From Halorubrum vacuolatum (GTDB lineage: Archaea; Halobacteriota; Halobacteria; Halobacteriales; Haloferacaceae): a DNA stretch of 64,000 bases. The stretch is taken from assembly GCF_900188065.1 (NCBI RefSeq), contig NZ_FZNQ01000001.1:310001-374000 (forward strand), read 5' to 3'. Both the position numbers and the translations under genes were made by a program. The notes beneath the pieces were generated by a model. That model saw only the letters and a program-made list of their open reading frames with translations. It was not told the origin of the DNA and searched no databases. Position 1 is the first letter of the stretch, and every line of letters begins with the position of its first letter. This document shows, piece after piece, positions 8,784-16,020 of the stretch.

Positions 8784-10115
8784 TTACGGTTCGCGGTTCA
8801 CGACCTGTTCTCGTGGGACAAAAACGCCCTCACTACGGTCGAACAAGTGAACCGCTGGCTGTGCCAACCAGCCGTTATCCCTATCTCCGCCCCCAGAACG
8901 CGAGCCGTTCTGGTGTGCGGACGAGACGCTGTGCGTCTCGTCACCGCCATCCGTGGCGAGACTCGGGAGTACCTTTTGTCGAATGTTCTCCGCGCCATTC
9001 ACGTCCGCGTTCGCAACCGTATCGCACCTCTCACACACGTACAGTCCGCGTTCCACACGCTGATTATCGTCGGTGTGACCACACGCTGAACACGACTTCG
9101 ACGTATCGCGTTCCGACACCAACTCTACGTCGATGCCCTCGGCTTCCGCTTTGTAGTCGAGTAGCCTCGTGAAACGGTCGAACGCCCACCCGTGCAAACC
9201 GAGATTGCCGTGGTCGCCCCAGTTTCGAGGTTCACCGTTCCCGTCGTCCTCTCGAATGCCACCGAGATCGCCAACGACGAGCGTGCCGACACCTCGTTTG
9301 ACACACGCTTCGACGAGTGCTTTCGAAAGCGTGTGCAAGAAGTGAGTCCGGCGACCAGTCCGCTTGCGGTCGAGACGGGTAGCCTCTCGCGACGAGGAAT
9401 CGTCGCACTTGGCTTTCTTTTTCGCGAAGTAGTATCCGTCCTCTTTGAGTGCGCCGCCGGGGTACAACACCGACTCACCACCGAACGAAACGGCGGCGAA
9501 GTTGCAAATCCCGAGGTCAACACCAGCCACTTCGTCGCCCGGTGGTTCCGGGTCAATAGTGGTACGACAGACGAATTGAAGACGCCACTCGTGGCGTTTG
9601 TAGATCGCGCGAACCTGTTGAATGTCCCACTCGGTCAGGTCAACATCCGGGCGAGTCTCGTACTCGCACAGGATGAAGTCCGAGCGGTGTTCTTTGAGGT
9701 TGCGACCTTTCGAGAGGCGAACGCGGGTGAACTGTTCGTCGTGCTTGAAGCCAGCCGCTTTGAACGACACAGTTGAACGTGGGTGGGAATCTCCGCTCTT
9801 GCGGTAGCCGGGCGGTCGGGCACGGTCATCGCCGTTCCGACGCTTGCGGAACCAGCCGTTGAACGCTTCAGCGAGTTCTTCGAGAACGCGCTGACTGGAT
9901 TGAGAATGTAAGTCCGTGTAGCGTTCATGGCTTTTGAGTTCGGCTTTGAGTTCCCCGTCATCGGGGATCTCACCCGTCTCATCCCACTGTTCTTGTGCGT
10001 AGTAGCGACCGACGTTCCAGAGTTTTGAGGCGGCCCATCCGAGCTGGTCGAGGTCGTCACGAACCTGTCGCTGGTTCGTGATCGTGGCCTCGAATGTTCG
10101 GATGGTTCGACTCAT
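8784..10115 (-). CDS. TnpB RNA-guided endonuclease family protein, variant catalytic site (element A)
   Basis: A 443-residue TnpB. Visible are the N-terminal helical/WED part, RuvC-I with D200 (GVDLGICNF), RuvC-II around 278-290, zinc-finger cysteines C342, C345, C361 and C364, and RuvC-III with D371 (NADVNGAENI). At the usual RuvC-II glutamate (VEDL in typical TnpB) this protein has G282 (VVGDLGGIRED). A nearby acidic residue in SERDTSKSC, E335, is a candidate replacement, as reported for Fanzor-like and some TnpB proteins with a rearranged active site. The C-terminal 70 residues are Gly/Ser/Asp-rich and overlap a structured DNA module (8891-8941), consistent with guide-RNA scaffold sequence. 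No tnpA accompanies it. Confidence 0.88.
   Translation of the reverse strand: MSRTIRTFEATITNQRQVRDDLDQLGWAASKLWNVGRYYAQEQWDETGEIPDDGELKAELKSHERYTDLHSQSSQRVLEELAEAFNGWFRKRRNGDDRARPPGYRKSGDSHPRSTVSFKAAGFKHDEQFTRVRLSKGRNLKEHRSDFILCEYETRPDVDLTEWDIQQVRAIYKRHEWRLQFVCRTTIDPEPPGDEVAGVDLGICNFAAVSFGGESVLYPGGALKEDGYYFAKKKAKCDDSSSREATRLDRKRTGRRTHFLHTLSKALVEACVKRGVGTLVVGDLGGIREDDGNGEPRNWGDHGNLGLHGWAFDRFTRLLDYKAEAEGIDVELVSERDTSKSCSACGHTDDNQRVERGLYVCERCDTVANADVNGAENIRQKVLPSLATDGGDETHSVSSAHQNGSRSGGGDRDNGWLAQPAVHLFDRSEGVFVPREQVVNREP
8891..8941 (+). repeat. Two-hairpin module, copy A (antisense to tnpB)
   Basis: The plus strand reads CCCCAGAACG, 5-nt loop, CGTTCTGG (8-bp stem 8893-8900/8906-8913), linker TGTGCGG, then a 9-bp stem ACGAGACGC/GCGTCTCGT (8921-8929/8933-8941) with a 3-nt loop. 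The same order and linker occur on the minus strand at 10234-10283 and 12009-12060. It overlaps the tnpB C-terminal coding region about 107 nt before the stop codon, but in the opposite orientation to the copy in the other tnpB. Confidence 0.75.
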
Positions 10116-10233
10116 TTTCTGGCTTCATAACCAGTTATGTGTGGCGTTTTGTTATTCGTATCGGCTGGCGTGGAATATCCGGCCTTGCTGTCGACGGTGG
10201 GGTGCGTAGGAGTTGTCGGATTCATCCTGCGTT

Positions 10234-10283
10234 AACGAGACCAAAGGTCTCGTTCGCACACCAGAAATCATAGATTTCTGGGG
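10234..10283 (-). repeat. Two-hairpin module, copy B, in an orphan tnpB tail
   Basis: Read on the minus strand: a 9-bp stem CCAGAAATC/GATTTCTGG with a 3-nt loop, linker TGTGCG, then a 9-bp stem AACGAGACC/GGTCTCGTT with a 3-nt loop. In one minus-strand frame it encodes PEIYDFWCANETFGLVNAG and a stop, which matches PEISDFWCANE in the C-terminus of the second TnpB (element B). The rest of that tnpB is absent, so this is a remnant or a free-standing RNA scaffold about 120 nt upstream of the element A tnpB start. Confidence 0.7.
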
Positions 10284-10452
10284 ACGCCTAAAGGCGCAGG
10301 TATTCTCCTTGATTTCGTATAACCGTTTCTCGTGGCCACTCCGCAGCCACACAAGGCATCTCACGTCCGTGTGTGCCGCCCGCAGGCGGTCACGACCGCG
10401 TGGGGCTACGCGGAAAGCAAGGCGAGTGCCTCGGGGCTTGGCCCGCGACGGT
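10284..10452. other. Noncoding remnant between TnpB island and zinc-ribbon gene
   Basis: No convincing frame. Several small hairpins are visible (for example GCCT-AA-AGGC near 10285, CCGCCCGCAGGCGG near 10378 and CCGCGT..ACGCGG near 10397). It probably derives from the end of a decayed IS1341-type element, since the adjoining sequence matches the tail of the second TnpB gene. Confidence 0.4.
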
Positions 10453-10617
10453 TCACGCCGAAAGCGTGCTGATACCGTTGACCTCGACGAAGCCGTAGCC
10501 GCACTCCGGACATCGCCACTTTTGCTTCTCACCGAGATGAAGCGTCATCGCCGCCGTCCGGTAGAACGCGCGGGTCTCCTCGCATCTCGGACAGTCGACG
10601 TCTTTCTCCAGCGCCAT
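10453..10617 (-). CDS. Small zinc-ribbon protein, 54 residues (DUF7838-like)
   Basis: Too short for a length-filtered ORF search but clearly coding. It begins MALEKDVDCPRCEE and carries two CPxC knuckles, CPRC at 9-12 and CPEC at 36-39, framing a helix and strand with TLHLGEKQKWRCPEC, the layout of a haloarchaeal zinc-beta-ribbon family I recognise as DUF7838-like. Length is typical of that family. A TTTTTAAC block about 28 nt upstream of the ATG could be its TATA box. Function is unknown; proteins like this are usually single-domain and may bind nucleic acid or protein. It is divergent from the DGGGP synthase gene, with 87 nt between. Confidence 0.75.
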   Translation of the reverse strand: MALEKDVDCPRCEETRAFYRTAAMTLHLGEKQKWRCPECGYGFVEVNGISTLSA

Positions 10618-10704
10618 GTCCGAGGGATCCGTCCGAAGCGGTTTTTAACCTACTGATCCGCGCCGTCCCGGCCCCGTTTCACGCCGCTTATAACGGATGG
10701 GGTA

Positions 10705-11553
10705 ATGCAACGAAACGACTTGCACGCTACCGTCCGTGGACTGGTCGAGCTCACCCGCCCGGTGAACTGTGTCGCCGCCGGATCGTTGACGCTGATCGGG
10801 GCGTTCGTGGCCGGGATCGGGGACGAAGCCGTCCTGACGGCCGTCGCCGTCGTCACCACGGCCGTCGCCGTCGGCGCCGGCAACGCGATCAACGACTACT
10901 TCGACCGCGAGATCGACGCGATCAACCAGCCCGATCGACCCATTCCGCGTGGAGCGGTCTCCCCGCGTGCGGCGCTTGCCTTCTCGTCGCTCCTCTTTGC
11001 GGTCGCGGTCGCCCTGACGCTGCTGCTGCCGATCGCGGCCATCGCGATCGCCATTATCAACCTCCTCGCGCTCGTGACGTACACGAACGTATTTAAAGGG
11101 CTCCCGGCGTTCGGCAACGCCCTCGTCGCCTACCTCGTCGGGTCGACGTTCCTGTTCGGAGGGGCCGCCGTCGGCACCCTCGAAACGCCGATCGTGCTCG
11201 GGGTTCTCGCCGCGGCGGCGACGTTCACCCGCGAGGTCATCAAGGACGTCGAGGACATCGAGGGCGACCGCGAGGAGGGGTTGAACACGCTCCCTATCGC
11301 CATCGGATCGGACCGCGCGCTGTGGGTCGCGACCGGGGTCCTGCTCGTCGCCGTGGCGATCAGCCCCCTTCCCTACCTGCTCGGCACCTTCGGCGCGGCC
11401 TATCTCGTCGTGGTCCTCCTCGCGGACGCGATCATGATCCACGCCTGTGTGGAGGGCTTCCGGCGGCCGACCGTCGCCCAGCGGCGGTTTAAATACGGGA
11501 CGTTCCTCGCGGCGCTGGCGTTCGTCGTTGGGCGGGCGGCGGCCCTGATCTAG
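10705..11553 (+). CDS. Geranylgeranylglycerol-phosphate geranylgeranyltransferase (DGGGP synthase, UbiA family)
   Basis: A 282-residue UbiA-superfamily membrane prenyltransferase with about eight to nine hydrophobic helices. The first Asp-rich motif is NAINDYFDREID (about 60-71) followed by DRPIPRG, and the second is DVEDIEGDREEG (about 181-192). It transfers the second geranylgeranyl chain to GGGP to form the archaeal diether lipid core. Both motifs and the length (about 280) are those of the archaeal lipid enzyme rather than haem O or menaquinone enzymes; the haem O enzyme is a separate gene here. It heads a short plus-strand run with a small membrane protein. Confidence 0.88.
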   Translation: MQRNDLHATVRGLVELTRPVNCVAAGSLTLIGAFVAGIGDEAVLTAVAVVTTAVAVGAGNAINDYFDREIDAINQPDRPIPRGAVSPRAALAFSSLLFAVAVALTLLLPIAAIAIAIINLLALVTYTNVFKGLPAFGNALVAYLVGSTFLFGGAAVGTLETPIVLGVLAAAATFTREVIKDVEDIEGDREEGLNTLPIAIGSDRALWVATGVLLVAVAISPLPYLLGTFGAAYLVVVLLADAIMIHACVEGFRRPTVAQRRFKYGTFLAALAFVVGRAAALI

Positions 11554-11612
11554 CGGTCCCGTCCGTCCGCACATCGATGCCGTTTTTACCGCCCGCGTCG
11601 CGCGGACAGCCA

Positions 11613-11885
11613 ATGCGAGGGACGCTGTCGGATACGCTGTTTCGGGAGCCGGAAGGGGTCGGAAGCGGCGCGCTCTGGCTCGTCCTGGCCGCGGGTGTGT
11701 TCGGATACGCCGCCTTTCTCGCGAGTCGCGGCGGGTCGGGACAGGCGTTTCTCGTCATGCTCGGCGGGGCGCTCTCCTGTTTCGGGCTGGCGGAGTCGCT
11801 CCCGACGCGGTACCGCTGGCCGGCCGGCGTGCTCCGGGTCCTCGGCGTGATCGGCGGGATCGGGGCCATCTTCGTCGCGTTGTGA
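11613..11885 (+). CDS. Small haloarchaeal membrane protein, unknown function
   Basis: A 90-residue protein beginning MRGTLSDTLFREPEG, with three hydrophobic segments (about 18-35, 40-58 and 70-88) separated by short charged turns. I do not recognise a named domain. The ATG at MRGTL is preferred over an upstream in-frame ATG because the extra 12 residues look noncoding. It begins 59 nt after the DGGGP synthase stop. Its stop codon is directly followed by the right-end hairpin of transposon element B, so the element inserted at, or reshaped, its 3' end. Confidence 0.55.
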   Translation: MRGTLSDTLFREPEGVGSGALWLVLAAGVFGYAAFLASRGGSGQAFLVMLGGALSCFGLAESLPTRYRWPAGVLRVLGVIGGIGAIFVAL

Positions 11886-11889
11886 ACTA

Positions 11890-11939
11890 CCCCACCCTAC
11901 TCGCTCACGGCTTTCGCCGTTCGCTCCTTGAGGGTGGGG
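11890..11939. repeat. Right-end hairpin of element B
   Basis: A 9-bp perfect stem (11890-11898 with 11931-11939) encloses a loop containing CTACTCGCTCAC and CTCCTTG. It starts 4 nt after the stop codon of the membrane protein upstream and contains the tnpB stop codon. Closely similar hairpins occur at 13425-13483 and 57040-57082. Confidence 0.65.
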
Positions 11940-13183
11940 CTTCCTGTTTCCACGACGCACTTTGCAGATACGGACGTATCCACAGGGAGCTCAGTCTCCA
12001 CAGGCGTTAACGAATCGCGCAGCGATTCGTTCGCACACCAGAAATCAGAGATTTCTGGGGACGTTGATTCGGAGTGAACCACTCCTACGTCTTCGAGACC
12101 GCAAGAAAGGATGTTCCACGCCGCGTTCGCGTCCCTGTCCGCCTCGAACCCACACGACGGACAGGAGTGTTCACGCACCCACAGCGGTTTCTCTGTCGAA
12201 ACACCACAGGAAGCACATTCTTTCGTCGTTCCGCTTGGGTTCACGGCGACGAAATGCGTGCCTTCGCGTTCGCACTTGTATTCGAGCATCCGCAGGAAAG
12301 TCCCCCACGCCGCCCCTGCACGGTTCCGTGAATTACCCGGCAGTTCGACCAAGGCTTTCGCGTCCAAGTCTTCCACGGCCACGAGGTCGTACTCGGTGGC
12401 GTAGTAGTTCGACAACTTGTGGAGGAAGTCCCGTCGCTTCCGCTTCAGGTCGGCGTGGCGTTCGGCCACCACTCGGCGTTGTTTCTCCCAATTTGCAGAG
12501 CCGTGTTTCTTCCGCGAGAGGTCGCGTTGAGCGTGTTCCAACCGTTCGCGCTCGTCGGAGAAGTCCGGTGACTCGACAGCGGTTCCGTCCGTATCGTGGA
12601 CGTACTTCAGGATACCAACGTCGATTCCAACGACTTGCTCGGGGTTCTCCGGTTTCTCGGGCGTAGCTTCGTCCACGTCGATACCTAACGTGGCGAACCA
12701 CTCTCCAGTAGATTCTTGTTTGACCGTGACTTGTTTGATAGTCGCGTTCTTGGGGGTGTCTCGGTGGAGGTGAATCGGAATCTCACCAATCTTACTCAAC
12801 CACAACGTGGGCCGACCACTCGTATTCTTGAGTTTGAAACCGGACTGGTTGTAGGTGAGCGACCGATACTCCCGAGGCGGTTTCCACTTGAGCATCCCCA
12901 CGGCACGTCCGTTCTCCTTCTGCGCTTTGAGCGTGGAGAGGTTGTCGTAAACGCGCTTGACGACCATCTGGAGAACTTTCGAGTGAATGTCTCCGAGGTC
13001 ATCCCACCACGTTTTGAGGTCGGGAAGTTGTCCCTGCACCTCGTAGCGAGCGGGGATGTCGTCTGCCTCGTTGAGCCGGTGGAGGACGTGGTTGTAGAGT
13101 TGCCTACAAGTATCGACGTGGTACAGAAGTTTCTCTTCAAAGGCTTCTGACGGGTTGAGTCGATACTTGTAGTTGTAGTGCAT
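11897..13183 (-). CDS. TnpB RNA-guided endonuclease, canonical catalytic site (element B)
   Basis: A 428-residue TnpB with a complete RuvC triad: D188 (VVGIDVGILK), E271 (LVAVEDLDAK) and D351 (DRDANAAWNI). Zinc-finger cysteines are C323, C326, C341 and C344. The N-terminal MHYNYKYRLNPSEAFEEKLLYHVDTCRQLYN segment is the usual helix-turn-helix/REC start. TnpB nucleases cut double-stranded DNA guided by an RNA processed from the transposon 3' end. The last 75 residues overlap the two-hairpin module at 12009-12060 and the right-end hairpin. It follows a DUF2080 gene by 3 nt. It is only distantly related to the TnpB at 8784-10115. Confidence 0.92.
   Translation of the reverse strand: MHYNYKYRLNPSEAFEEKLLYHVDTCRQLYNHVLHRLNEADDIPARYEVQGQLPDLKTWWDDLGDIHSKVLQMVVKRVYDNLSTLKAQKENGRAVGMLKWKPPREYRSLTYNQSGFKLKNTSGRPTLWLSKIGEIPIHLHRDTPKNATIKQVTVKQESTGEWFATLGIDVDEATPEKPENPEQVVGIDVGILKYVHDTDGTAVESPDFSDERERLEHAQRDLSRKKHGSANWEKQRRVVAERHADLKRKRRDFLHKLSNYYATEYDLVAVEDLDAKALVELPGNSRNRAGAAWGTFLRMLEYKCEREGTHFVAVNPSGTTKECASCGVSTEKPLWVREHSCPSCGFEADRDANAAWNILSCGLEDVGVVHSESTSPEISDFWCANESLRDSLTPVETELPVDTSVSAKCVVETGSPTLKERTAKAVSE
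12009..12060 (-). repeat. Two-hairpin module, copy C (sense to tnpB)
   Basis: On the minus strand: a 9-bp stem CCAGAAATC/GATTTCTGG with a 3-nt loop, linker TGTGCG, then a 10-bp stem AACGAATCGC/GCGATTCGTT with a 3-nt loop. It lies about 112 nt before the tnpB stop and about 23 codons after the last catalytic Asp. Compared with copies A and B, stem bases differ in pairs while the linker and stem lengths stay the same, which points to selection on RNA (or single-strand DNA) structure. Confidence 0.75.
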
Positions 13184-13186
13184 AGG

Positions 13187-13333
13187 CTATTCGTCTGGAT
13201 CGGGTTCGGAGACGCGGACGACTTTCACGTCGGCTCCGCGCCAGCGTTTGGGGACGATGACGTGGGCACTGTTCCCCGACGGTTTTGCGGTTCCGTCGAG
13301 GACTTCTTCGCCTTCGATTTCAAACCTATCCAT
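13187..13333 (-). CDS. DUF2080 family transposon-encoded protein, 48 residues
   Basis: A very short gene starting MDRFEIEGEEVLDG, with the family core KPSGNSAHVIVPKRWRGADV at about 18-37 and an acidic tail. DUF2080 proteins are small, AbrB/MazE-like, and occur in archaea as partners of IS1341-type transposase genes. Its stop lies 3 nt before the tnpB start, so the two are cotranscribed. An extra ATG directly upstream (13334-13336) is an alternative start. A TTTATATAG block at 13349-13357 is a likely TATA box. It may be a DNA-binding autoregulator of the element; that role is an inference. Confidence 0.82.
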   Translation of the reverse strand: MDRFEIEGEEVLDGTAKPSGNSAHVIVPKRWRGADVKVVRVSEPDPDE

Positions 13334-13348
13334 CATCGATGTATAGAC

Positions 13349-13357
13349 TTTATATAG
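13349..13357 (-). promoter_or_regulatory. TATA-like box of element B operon
   Basis: On the minus strand the block reads CTATATAAA, 16-20 nt before the DUF2080 ATG; this suggests a leaderless or very short-leader transcript carrying DUF2080 and tnpB. Confidence 0.45.
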
Positions 13358-13424
13358 ACATAAAGGTAGCGGTGGGCCTGTGGGCCGGGTGGTGAACGTG
13401 TTTGTGAACCGTGCGGCGCTGTAT

Positions 13425-13490
<66 letters not shown>

Positions 13491-13530
13491 GCCTAATTCC
13501 AGTCAACCCCGTCCGAAAGCCGGTGGGCCC

Positions 13531-13537
13531 TTATATC
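13531..13537 (+). promoter_or_regulatory. TATA-like box for the 122-residue membrane protein
   Basis: TTATATC centred about 25 nt before the ATG at 13558, as expected for a leaderless transcript; it also argues for that ATG over the one 6 nt upstream. Confidence 0.45.
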
Positions 13538-13557
13538 CCGTCGTCCGAAGGATGGAT

Positions 13558-13926
13558 ATGAGCGACTCGCTCTATGGACGGTACGGCCGACAGGTGCTCG
13601 GCGGGATTATCCTCGGGCTCGCGCTGCTATCGGCGGTCGGCGGCTATTTCCAGATCGAACAGCGTGGCCTCGCGGCGATCGGGGACGTCGGCGTGAGCCT
13701 CTACATCGCGGCGCTCGTCGTCTGGGGCTTTTTCAAGGAGGGGTTCGACACCTTCCGGTTCCGGGCGGCGCTGTATTTCGGGCTCGTGTTGTGGGGGACC
13801 GTGGACATCCTCGGCGGCTCGGAATCGCCGCTTTCCTACGTCCTGCTCATCGGCGGCTCGCTGCTGCTCGCGCGGGCGATGTATAAATATGCGGAGCAGC
13901 AGCGAAAGCCCGTTTACGAGCGGTGA
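13558..13926 (+). CDS. Haloarchaeal four-helix membrane protein, unknown function
   Basis: A 122-residue protein beginning MSDSLYGRYGRQVLGG, with four predicted membrane helices at about 10-28, 40-56, 66-83 and 90-106 and a short basic-polar tail. No named domain is recognised. The start is set by a TATA-like box 25 nt upstream; the open frame further upstream runs through transposon-end DNA and is not coding. It precedes another conserved haloarchaeal gene of unknown function by 41 nt. Confidence 0.6.
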   Translation: MSDSLYGRYGRQVLGGIILGLALLSAVGGYFQIEQRGLAAIGDVGVSLYIAALVVWGFFKEGFDTFRFRAALYFGLVLWGTVDILGGSESPLSYVLLIGGSLLLARAMYKYAEQQRKPVYER

Positions 13927-13967
13927 CCGACATACTCATTGCCGTTCACTTATAAAGGGCAAGTAGT

Positions 13968-14519
13968 ATGCGCGTTCGAGACTGGCAGGAGATCCTCGCG
14001 GACGTCGCGGGCGATTCGACCGACCCGGACGGCTGGCGGGCCGTCGCCGGCTCGCGCCGCTCGGGGCTTGGAGAGGACCTCTATTTCGGCCACCCGAACG
14101 TCGGCGTCTATCACGTAAAGACGTACGCGAAGAATCCACAGGAGCTCCGCGGCGTCGGCGCGAAGGTCGCGAGGAAGGTCGACGACGAACTCGATCCGCT
14201 CCTTCCCGACGCCGACTCGCCCGGCCGGTTCGCCGTTCGAACCCCGCCCGAGGACGAGACGCAGGCCGAGGAGATGGCGACGCGGCTGCAGGAGACGTTG
14301 AAGGTTCACGCGGAGGCCCCGACGGAGCCCGATCACCTCTTTCGGGACGTGATGGAGGCGCTCGACTCCCCGGCGTTCGGCCCGATGGACTACGAGTTCG
14401 ACGGTCGCCCCGACGAACTGGATGTCCTCACCGACACCTTCGAGGAGGCCGAAGAGCTGCTCTCGAAGGAGCTCGACGAACTGATCGAAGCCGACGACGT
14501 CGACCGCGGCTTTTATTGA
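13968..14519 (+). CDS. Conserved haloarchaeal protein of unknown function, 183 residues
   Basis: An acidic soluble protein with no membrane segment. It begins MRVRDWQEILADV and contains a central GEDLYFGHPNVGVYHVKTYAKNPQELRGVGAKVARKVDDELDP stretch (about 35-78, the only basic part) and an acidic C-terminal helix with EEAEELLSKELDELIE. I recognise it as the kind of protein widely kept in haloarchaea but cannot give it a function. A TTATAAA block 25 nt before the ATG fits a leaderless transcript. It converges on aspS across about 200 nt. Confidence 0.6.
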   Translation: MRVRDWQEILADVAGDSTDPDGWRAVAGSRRSGLGEDLYFGHPNVGVYHVKTYAKNPQELRGVGAKVARKVDDELDPLLPDADSPGRFAVRTPPEDETQAEEMATRLQETLKVHAEAPTEPDHLFRDVMEALDSPAFGPMDYEFDGRPDELDVLTDTFEEAEELLSKELDELIEADDVDRGFY

Positions 14520-14560
14520 TCGCCGATCCGGCGGCACACGACGGCGATCGCATGACTGCC

Positions 14561-14583
14561 GCGCGCCCGAAGGGAGGGCGCGC
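14561..14583. terminator. Hairpin between convergent genes
   Basis: An 8-bp perfect stem GCGCGCCC/GGGCGCGC with a 7-nt loop in the gap between the convergent 183-residue gene and aspS. No T-run follows, so its role as a terminator is tentative. Confidence 0.3.
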
Positions 14584-14715
14584 TCGCGCTATTGAGAAAC
14601 CCGATAACCCGTCACGCAAGAATGGCGGTCACGGCCCTCCGTGTGGGTCGGTGACAAGACCGGAACGGCGTTCTCGAAGCGCGGTTCGATGTTTTTCGAG
14701 GCCCGGACGCGACCG

Positions 14716-16020
14716 TCAGGGCTCCAAGCGGTTCGGGTCGCGCGGGAACATGATCGCCTCCTTGATGTTGTCGAGGCCGGTCACTTTCTGGAGGAGTCGG
14801 TCGATCCCGAGCCCGTAGCCGCCGTGCGGCGGCGTGCCGAAGTCCAACGCCTCGAGGTAGAACTCGAAGTTCGCCTCCTCGACGCCCTCCTCGGCCATCA
14901 CTTCACGCATGACGTCGACGTTGTGCTGACGCTGGCCGCCGGAGGAGAGCTCCAGTCCCTTATATATAAGGTCGAACTTGCGGGAGGCGATCTCGTCGCC
15001 CTCGACGTCCTGCATGTAGTAGAACTTCTCGTCGGGGTAGCCGACGACGAAGACGGCGGGGTGTCCCTGCTCCTCGAAGTACTCGCCGAGCAGCTTCTCG
15101 CCTTTCGTGTCGAGGTCGGTCGGGTCCTCCGGGAAGTGGCCGAACTCGGTTTCGAGCAGGTCGAGCGCCTCATCGAAGGTGATCCGCGGGAAGTCGTCCT
15201 CGGGGACCTCCAAGTCGACGTCGAGCAGGTCGAGTTCGCGCTCGGCGTTCTCGGCGACCGCCCGAAGCGCGTAGCGCAGCGACTCCTCCTGGACGTCCAT
15301 CACGTCGTGGTGGTCCTCGATGTAGGCGAGTTCGACGTCGAACATCGCGATCTCCGAGACGTGTCGGGAGGTCGCGAAGTTCTCGGCGCGGAAGGCCGTC
15401 CCGGTCTCGTAGACGGCCTCGTAGCCGGCGGCCATCAGGATCTGTTTGTACAGCTGTGGGCTCTGTGAGAGGAACGCGTCGCGGTCGTAATAGAGGATCG
15501 GGAACAGCTCCGCGCCGCCCTCCGCGCCGCCTTTGGAGATGAGCGGGGTCTTGATGTCGACGAAGCCCTCCTCGTCGAACCACTCCTCCATCGCGGCCAT
15601 GAGCTTCGAACGCAGCGTGAACACCGCGAGCACCTCGGGCTTTCTGAGGTCGAGCGCGCGGTTGTCAAGCCGGGTCGAGAGGTCGACGTCGACGTCCTTT
15701 GCGATCTCAAGTGGGAGCGGGGACGCGGCCTCATCGAGCACTTCGTATTCGTGCGGGACGAGTTCGACGCCGCCCGGGGCCTGTCCGCTTTCGACGGGCT
15801 CGCCGACGACCCGGACAACGTCCTCTGAGCCGACGTCCTGGACCGCCTCGAACAGATCGGGTTCGCGCTCCTCTTTAAAGACGACCTGAATGAGTCCCTC
15901 GCGGTCGCGAACGATGAGGAAGACGAGTCCGCCGAGGTCGCGGATCTCGTGTACGTGTCCCGCGATGGCGACCTCCTCTGCGTCCGGTTCGACGTCGACG
16001 GTGTGAATACGCTCGATCAT
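14716..16020 (-). CDS. aspS: Aspartate--tRNA(Asp/Asn) ligase
   Basis: A 434-residue class II aminoacyl-tRNA synthetase of the archaeal length. The N-terminal OB fold (about 1-100, with [15 protein letters not shown]) binds the anticodon. The catalytic domain has the motif 2 region [23 protein letters not shown] at about 212-234 and motif 3 [12 protein letters not shown] near 400-411. Haloarchaea generally lack asparaginyl-tRNA synthetase and make Asn-tRNA by amidation, so this enzyme is probably non-discriminating; that is from family knowledge, not visible here. The ATG before [11 protein letters not shown] is the only good start; upstream open frame looks noncoding. Confidence 0.95.
   Translation of the reverse strand: MIERIHTVDVEPDAEEVAIAGHVHEIRDLGGLVFLIVRDREGLIQVVFKEEREPDLFEAVQDVGSEDVVRVVGEPVESGQAPGGVELVPHEYEVLDEAASPLPLEIAKDVDVDLSTRLDNRALDLRKPEVLAVFTLRSKLMAAMEEWFDEEGFVDIKTPLISKGGAEGGAELFPILYYDRDAFLSQSPQLYKQILMAAGYEAVYETGTAFRAENFATSRHVSEIAMFDVELAYIEDHHDVMDVQEESLRYALRAVAENAERELDLLDVDLEVPEDDFPRITFDEALDLLETEFGHFPEDPTDLDTKGEKLLGEYFEEQGHPAVFVVGYPDEKFYYMQDVEGDEIASRKFDLIYKGLELSSGGQRQHNVDVMREVMAEEGVEEANFEFYLEALDFGTPPHGGYGLGIDRLLQKVTGLDNIKEAIMFPRDPNRLEP

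Larger units (their letters stand above)
8721..10139 (-). mobile_element. IS1341-type (IS200/IS605 group) element A, TnpB only
   Basis: The element contains one tnpB and no tnpA. The right end is marked by the haloarchaeal-type end TTGACATCCTCCCGCG with a CCCGCG/CGCGGG hairpin (8731-8750). The left end is marked by a palindrome CATAAC-CA-GTTATG at 10126-10139, just upstream of the tnpB start. Exact boundaries are estimates. It lies between the moxR operon and a TnpB remnant. The transcript of the 3' end (minus strand, toward 8720) is where an omega (reRNA) guide RNA would be expected, with the guide drawn from sequence just below 8721. Confidence 0.7.
11890..12060 (-). ncRNA. Predicted omega (reRNA) guide-RNA scaffold region of element B
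   Basis: Inferred rather than seen as a transcript. TnpB elements make a guide RNA from the tnpB 3' end through the right end, and sense-overlapping transcripts from IS1341-type genes have been reported in Halobacterium salinarum. Here that interval holds three stable stems (12009-12031, 12038-12058 and 11890-11939) in a row. The guide would be read from bases just below 11890, which is the 3' end of the neighbouring membrane-protein gene. The exact 3' boundary of the scaffold is uncertain. Confidence 0.45.
11886..13400 (-). mobile_element. IS1341-type element B: DUF2080 gene plus canonical tnpB
   Basis: The element is bounded on the low side by the hairpin CCCCACCCT/AGGGTGGGG (11890-11898/11931-11939), a typical haloarchaeal IS1341 end, and on the high side by an estimated left end around 13340-13400. 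It encodes a 48-residue DUF2080 protein and, 3 nt on, a 428-residue TnpB; no tnpA is present. Base composition is less GC-rich than the flanks. Two further copies of the end hairpin lie at 13425-13483 and 57040-57082, without associated genes. Confidence 0.72.
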
